39,385 nucleotides of DNA from Alphaproteobacteria bacterium. GTDB taxonomy: Bacteria; Pseudomonadota; Alphaproteobacteria; CAAHEQ01; UBA3637. The stretch lies in assembly GCA_015062395.1 (NCBI GenBank), contig SUUS01000011.1, positions 1 to 39,385 of the forward strand, given 5' to 3'. Numbering within the stretch: the first letter of the stretch is position 1; each line of letters starts with the position of its first letter. Below the pieces are notes generated by a model, which searched no databases, was not told where the DNA came from, and saw only the letters and a program-made list of their open reading frames with translations. Shown here one piece after another: positions 35,418-39,385 of the stretch. The position numbers and the translations under genes were made by a program.

Positions 35418-37898
35418 TTATGGTGTATTTTTTTCTTTTAAAAACGCCAGAGCATCTTGACAGCTTAAAGGCCGCGCAATATAAAAACCCTGAACCGAAT
35501 CGCAACCTAATTGACACAATAAATCCAGCTGTTCCTGATTTTCACAACCTTCTGCAATTACTTCCAAATTCAATGCATGTCCCAAACTAATAATCGCCTT
35601 AATAATTTCAACATTATCACGGTTGGTTTCTAAATCGCGAACAAAAGAACGATCTATTTTCAACTTATCGACAGGGAACTTACTTAAATAACTTAATGAA
35701 GAATACCCTGTTCCAAAATCATCGACTGCCACGCGAATGCCCAATTCCGATAATTGAGATAAAATTTCATTTGCTTGCTTTGCATCTTTCATTAACAAAG
35801 ATTCTGTAATTTCAAATTCCAACATAGAATTTTGAACTTTTTTAGATTTTATCAAATTCTTAATCGTTGAAATTAACTTTTCATCTTTGAATTGCGCAGC
35901 TGATAAATTAATGGCCATAGTTAAACGTCCCAACCCTAATCTGTTCCATTTTTTTATCTGATCAAAAGCCAATTCCATAACGTATTCGCATAAATTAGTA
36001 ATCAAGCCCGTATCTTCGGCAACCGAAATAAACAAACTGGGCAGAATTAAACCTTTTTCTGGATGGCGCCAGCGTACCAAAGCTTCAAAACCAGTCACCT
36101 TTTGCGTTTTTAAATCCAACTGTGGCTGAAAGTCTAAAAAGAATTGCTTTTTGGCAATTGCTCTGCGCATATCCCGTTCTAAAGCTAAACGCTCTTCCAT
36201 TTCTTGGTTCATTTCTTGCGAAAAGAAAAAGTAAGTATTGATACCAGCCGCTTTTGCTTTAAATAAAGCCATATCTGCGTAATTAACCAGTTTTTCTGCA
36301 TTTTGAGCATCCGTCGGAGACAAAGCAATCCCGACACAAGACGTCAAACGAACCTCATTATCATCAAACTTAATAACCTCTTCAATACTGCGAATCATCT
36401 TATGAGCCAGATTTCCCACATCATCTAAAGAAGATACATCCCGTAAAATAATTCCAAATTCATCATCTGTTATCCGAGCAACCAAATCTTTCGAAGAAAC
36501 ACAAGAAATTAATCTGTTTGCAACCTCCTTTAAAATATAATCCCCAGCTTGATGCCCCATAATATCATTAAATCTGTTAAAAGAACTTAAATCTAGCAAT
36601 AAAACAGCCGTTATTGTTGTTTCTTGTTGTCTTTTTTCAACTGCTTGCTTTAACTTTTCCATAAATAAAACACGGTTTGGCAAGTCTGTTAACTGATCGT
36701 AATGAGATAGATGCAAAATTTTGCCTTCTGCATTTTTTCGAGCAGTCAAATCATCATTAACAACGACAAAATGAGTAATAATACCTTCCGAATTTAAAAT
36801 TGGCGTAATCATTTCTTCGCTTGTAAACAAAGTACCGTTTTTAGCTCGATTGACAATTTCGCCACGCCAAGTTTTTGCAGATAAAGCGGTTTCCCAAAGC
36901 TTTTGATAAAAGGCTGGAGGATGTAATCCTGAACATAAAATATCAGGCGTTTGCCCCAAAACGTCCGAAAGCAAATATCCTGTTAACTTTGTAAAAGCTT
37001 GATTAACCCAAATAATTCGTCCGTTTCCATCTGTTATCATCACAGAATTCATGGCTGACGAAATTGCTGTTCCAAGTAAGCGCAAAAAGGTCTGATCTGC
37101 TGCGATTTGCAAAATCATCCCCAAACGCAGTGCTACATTTTCCAAACGATTTAAAATCAAATGCCCCAACTGATCAACAGGAGCTAAAACAGTTAAAACA
37201 CCCAACACATCCTTTTTCGATAAAAATGGAAAAGCAATTAAACGATAATCCTTTTCCTCTTCGTCTTTCATGTCATCAAAACAAATTTCCATTTTTTCTG
37301 CAGATCTGACTGCTGGATGAATCGGAGAATCGATATTTGTATAAAGCGTTCCTACACCCACCATATCGGACAACTCACCACAAACAGATAACACCTGAAT
37401 GCCGTCTTCTTCTTTATCAACTTTACCAATCCAAATTAAAGGAGTTGGAAACATTATCCCCAGTTGACCAACAATAAATGAAGCAAACTGTTCTAAACTT
37501 TCTCCGATTAAGACACGACGTAAAATAACATTAGATAAACTTTCTAATCTTTCATGAAAAAAACGATTAGAATCATCTTTAACAATGCAATCATAGTACT
37601 GAATACCATCTTTTGAAAAAGGCACAATAAAAATATCGACAGCAAAACGAGTTCCGTCTTTTTTAATTCCCTGTTTATAAACTTGCTCGACCTGTCCTTC
37701 TAATAATTCAAAAATCAATCCACCCTGTTCTTTTTCACAAACAGACGAGGCTGGCAGAATCAAAGAAATTGGTTTTCCAATTAATTCTTCTTTTGAATAA
37801 CCAAATAAATGCGTAGCCACAGGATTAATTTTATAAATAATCCCTTCGCCATCAATGATGACTACTGCATTAGACACTTCGCTTATCTTTTTTGCCAC
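35418..37898 (-). CDS. PAS-GAF-PAS-GGDEF-EAL c-di-GMP phosphodiesterase
   Basis: 826 residues, soluble. Domains: PAS (about 5-115), GAF-like (120-270), PAS (275-395), GGDEF (400-560) and EAL (575-820). The GGDEF motif reads TDDEF (477-481) and the metal-site Asp of DLD is Ser (LLDLSSF), so the cyclase half is inactive and probably regulatory. The EAL half is complete: EALVRW (605-610), NLSAAQF, EITES, DDFGTGYSS (726-734), KIDRSFV, AEGCEN and QGFYIARP. It should therefore degrade c-di-GMP under control of the sensor domains. The start is GTG at 37898, with AAGGGGG seven bases upstream. It is convergent with the cyclase at 34140, its likely antagonist. Confidence 0.95.
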   Translation of the reverse strand: MAKKISEVSNAVVIIDGEGIIYKINPVATHLFGYSKEELIGKPISLILPASSVCEKEQGGLIFELLEGQVEQVYKQGIKKDGTRFAVDIFIVPFSKDGIQYYDCIVKDDSNRFFHERLESLSNVILRRVLIGESLEQFASFIVGQLGIMFPTPLIWIGKVDKEEDGIQVLSVCGELSDMVGVGTLYTNIDSPIHPAVRSAEKMEICFDDMKDEEEKDYRLIAFPFLSKKDVLGVLTVLAPVDQLGHLILNRLENVALRLGMILQIAADQTFLRLLGTAISSAMNSVMITDGNGRIIWVNQAFTKLTGYLLSDVLGQTPDILCSGLHPPAFYQKLWETALSAKTWRGEIVNRAKNGTLFTSEEMITPILNSEGIITHFVVVNDDLTARKNAEGKILHLSHYDQLTDLPNRVLFMEKLKQAVEKRQQETTITAVLLLDLSSFNRFNDIMGHQAGDYILKEVANRLISCVSSKDLVARITDDEFGIILRDVSSLDDVGNLAHKMIRSIEEVIKFDDNEVRLTSCVGIALSPTDAQNAEKLVNYADMALFKAKAAGINTYFFFSQEMNQEMEERLALERDMRRAIAKKQFFLDFQPQLDLKTQKVTGFEALVRWRHPEKGLILPSLFISVAEDTGLITNLCEYVMELAFDQIKKWNRLGLGRLTMAINLSAAQFKDEKLISTIKNLIKSKKVQNSMLEFEITESLLMKDAKQANEILSQLSELGIRVAVDDFGTGYSSLSYLSKFPVDKLKIDRSFVRDLETNRDNVEIIKAIISLGHALNLEVIAEGCENQEQLDLLCQLGCDSVQGFYIARPLSCQDALAFLKEKNTP

Positions 37899-37934
37899 AA
37901 TAAGCCCCCTTAACAGACCGTTTGTTTCATCCTA

Positions 37935-37961
37935 TCAAAAAAACCAAAAAAAAGAAAGCAT
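37935..37961 (-). CDS. Possible leader mini-ORF (MLSFFWFF) upstream of phosphodiesterase
   Basis: Minus-strand ATG at 37961, eight sense codons rich in Phe (MLSFFWFF) and TGA, preceded by AAAGGAG at an ideal eight-base distance. A second tiny frame (MKQTVC) follows and ends just before the GTG of the phosphodiesterase gene. No attenuator stem was found. Too short for confident coding status. Confidence 0.25.
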   Translation of the reverse strand: MLSFFWFF

Positions 37962-37989
37962 TTTTTTTACTCCTTTTTAGACACATCAC

Positions 37990-38018
37990 TTGACAAAATA
38001 AAATTTTTAAGGTAAAAT
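37990..38018 (+). promoter_or_regulatory. Promoter of the gene at 38045
   Basis: TTGACA (37990-37995), 17 bases, TAAAAT (38013-38018). Start near 38025; leader of about 20 bases with TAGGAGATG as ribosome site. Confidence 0.82.
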
Positions 38019-38044
38019 CAAATAAATAGGATAGGAGATGAAAA

Positions 38045-39058
38045 ATGGACTTATATGACTTGTATAGTTATACCCCCAAAAAAACTGTATTAGAACAATT
38101 CGATGACAGATTAGATGAGCTTTATTTTAAAGGTTTGGTTGATATACGCAGACTTAATGACGAAGACATCAAAAAGAAAAATTTTCAATCTATATGTCGT
38201 TTCATTTCCAAGTATCAATCTGCGAGTCTTCAGGAACGTCTTATTATTGAAAATCAAATTTCATATTGTCTCTATTCAACAAAAGATATTGCGAACTATT
38301 ATTATGAATATCATGGTCAGAAAAAAGACCTTGCTATGATTGCATTAGATGAAAAAGCACCTCGAATTGCGGCAATGATTATTAATGGCGAAACAAAAGA
38401 AGCTAAAAGAATCAGAGAAAATCAAGAAAAAGAAAACAATATTTTAGGGGAACGTGATTTTGAAGATGATGATAAAAAAGAACAGGAAGCTTACCAAAGT
38501 AAAACGCAACAACAAACCGAAATTTTATATCTAATCTATGCGGCAAAGTCGCCACAATTTCACTTTGCTCAAAAAGATGATTTGGCTTCGATGTTTTATC
38601 AAGAATGTAATATACATCCTCATCAAAAAATATCTATCACAATGGAAGATGGTCAGACATTTTCAACGACTCCATTCATGTATTTTTTACAAAAACATTC
38701 CCAAGACGATGAAAAGTTAGATTATCCTAAAAACGTACACTCTTCTTTTTATCAAAATGCCGATTTTTGTTTTGAAAATTTTGAAGGTTATAATTTGATG
38801 TTCTGTTTTTTTAGAGCAAATCAAATAAAACAAACGAACGCTTCACTCGAAATCCAGCAAAAACAGCAAAAAGAAAAAGAAATGTTAATCCAGACAAAAG
38901 AAGAAAAGGAAAATTCCAAACCTGTGATTGAGCAAATAGATTTATTCACCCCCCCTGTTGCTCCGAAAAAACCAGTTATAGAAGAACCTAAAAAAATTGG
39001 TACGCATTCTAAAGTAGAGTGTGTACAAATGCTTTTACCAGGATTTGAACGAGAATAA
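38045..39058 (+). CDS. Unknown soluble protein with two candidate sliding-clamp-binding motifs
   Basis: 337 residues, no signal peptide or membrane helix, family not recognised. Residues 1-115 look helical (VLEQFDDRLDELYFKGLVDIR in part), 120-160 are strongly charged, about 165-260 form a second folded region with aromatic residues (FENFEGYNLMFCFFRANQ). From about 265 the sequence is a Lys/Glu/Gln-rich coiled or disordered tail. In that tail are QIDLF (297-301, codons from 38933) and, at the extreme C-terminus, QMLLPGF (328-334). These fit the pentapeptide QL[SD]LF and the extended QxxLxxF forms of beta-clamp-binding motifs. If real, the protein would act with DNA polymerase III clamp in replication or repair. 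A C7 run (38949-38955) lies just after the first motif. Own promoter at 37990-38018. Confidence 0.7.
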   Translation: MDLYDLYSYTPKKTVLEQFDDRLDELYFKGLVDIRRLNDEDIKKKNFQSICRFISKYQSASLQERLIIENQISYCLYSTKDIANYYYEYHGQKKDLAMIALDEKAPRIAAMIINGETKEAKRIRENQEKENNILGERDFEDDDKKEQEAYQSKTQQQTEILYLIYAAKSPQFHFAQKDDLASMFYQECNIHPHQKISITMEDGQTFSTTPFMYFLQKHSQDDEKLDYPKNVHSSFYQNADFCFENFEGYNLMFCFFRANQIKQTNASLEIQQKQQKEKEMLIQTKEEKENSKPVIEQIDLFTPPVAPKKPVIEEPKKIGTHSKVECVQMLLPGFERE

Positions 39059-39089
39059 TTTTTCCTTTAGTATGCTATCCTTACGATAA

Positions 39090-39175
39090 TTCCAGAGATC
39101 CTTCACATGCGTTCAGGATGACGTGGTGTGTATCGTACGTCATTCTGAAGCCTTTAGGCTGAAGAATCTCTGGAA
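39090..39175. repeat. Imperfect palindromic repeat element, possible terminator
   Basis: Two arms of about 35 bases pair: left ttccagagatccttc ... ttcaggatgacg and right cgtcattctgaa ... gaagaatctctggaa. Outer blocks differ at one base each. The right arm contains an extra small hairpin (agcctttaggct). A run of five T follows (39178-39182), so the transcript of the upstream gene could end here. The form resembles small dispersed palindromic elements with GTCATTCTGA/GAATCTC ends found in many bacteria. No second copy was seen in the window. Confidence 0.75.
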
Positions 39176-39279
39176 GGTTTTTGTACGCACGCTGTGCCAC
39201 ACATGAAGAGATATTTCGCATTTGCTCAATATGACGCGATGAAAAAAAGATAAAAATCCTATGTCCAAAAAAAACGTTC

Positions 39280-39308
39280 TTGACTAAAGGTTTTGATTCG
39301 TTTAAAAT
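39280..39308 (+). promoter_or_regulatory. Promoter with GANTC in the spacer
   Basis: TTGACT (39280-39285), 17 bases, TAAAAT (39303-39308), the same hexamers and spacing as the glyS promoter. GATTC (39295-39299) lies inside the spacer, the placement expected for a GcrA/CcrM-controlled promoter. Confidence 0.7.
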
Positions 39309-39352
39309 GAGGGAAATTTAACAAGTTTTTTTATAGAAAGGAAGTATTTAAT

Positions 39353-39385
39353 ATGTCCATTAATTTATTCAAATTTACCCCCCCC
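39353..39385 (+). CDS. Start of a protein cut by the window end
   Basis: ATG at 39353 follows AAAGGAAGT at a good distance and a clear promoter. Only 11 codons are visible (MSINLFKFTPP). The window ends in a run of at least eight C (39378-39385) in codons 9-11. Nothing can be said about function. Confidence 0.6.
   Translation, partial: MSINLFKFTPP

Larger units (their letters stand above)
39059..39352. other. Intergenic region with palindromic repeat and promoter
   Basis: No gene is visible. It holds the imperfect palindrome at 39090-39175, an AT-rich stretch without clear features (39181-39279), and the promoter at 39280-39308 for the gene cut by the window end. No tRNA-like cloverleaf was found. 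Confidence 0.6.

Noticed and set aside
39090-39175. A CRISPR repeat or tRNA gene in the right-hand gap
   Set aside because: There is one palindrome only, with no spacing pattern, and it lacks a cloverleaf or anticodon arm.

Overview
The window is an AT-rich (about one-third G+C by eye), gene-dense stretch of a bacterial chromosome, almost certainly from an alphaproteobacterium. The best marker is the cell-cycle regulator GcrA (28737-29228), which is essentially confined to Alphaproteobacteria. The alphaproteobacterial-type SH3 protein, MlaA/MlaC and an eukaryote/archaea-like single-chain glycyl-tRNA synthetase agree with this. A trimeric autotransporter adhesin, an ankyrin-repeat protein, a Sel1-repeat protein and low G+C point to a host-associated lineage; the exact order cannot be fixed from this sequence. 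No rRNA, tRNA, CRISPR array, insertion sequence or prophage gene was found.

Layout. 1-1292: 3' end of a YadA-like adhesin with a repetitive stalk. 1349-6977 (minus): an unusual membrane-anchored ABC ATPase and mfd. 7192-11504 (plus): rplU-rpmA, then obgE-rsfS-degenerate dUTPase-SH3 protein-unknown exported protein, tightly packed. 11501-12905 (minus): Sel1-repeat protein and a small membrane protein. 13073-14437 (plus): glyS. 14495-16464 (minus): ankyrin protein and an unknown exported protein. 16568-18602 (plus): LOG-family hydrolase, mlaA, mlaC. 18696-23606 (minus): rarA-rluC-asmA-acyP. 23757-24618: RNHCP zinc protein converging on an unknown small protein. 24657-34056 (minus): two coupled gene strings, nth-DUF2207-DUF4139-unknown and gcrA-polA-trhP-like. 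34140-37898: a membrane diguanylate cyclase and a PAS/GAF/GGDEF/EAL phosphodiesterase that converge with no base between their stop codons. 38045-39058: an unknown soluble protein with two candidate sliding-clamp-binding motifs. 39090-39175: an imperfect palindromic repeat, followed by the start of a gene cut by the window edge.

Promoters here are unusually readable: many genes follow TTGACA/TTGACT-N17-TATAAA/TAAAAT/TATAAT with the first base of the leader a short distance from a good Shine-Dalgarno site. Two of them carry GANTC, the CcrM methylation site through which GcrA acts, inside or beside the -10/-35 elements. Gene starts are frequently coupled to the previous stop (TAATG, ATGA, 1-nt gaps), so most genes lie in short operons.

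The most interesting material is: the dUTPase fold with its catalytic motifs lost in the obgE-rsfS operon; the operon joining endonuclease III to three exported or envelope proteins; gcrA translationally linked to DNA polymerase I; the unknown protein with QIDLF and QMLLPGF motifs; an exact 222-bp tandem duplication in the adhesin stalk; and C7-C8 tracts at positions where slippage could matter.
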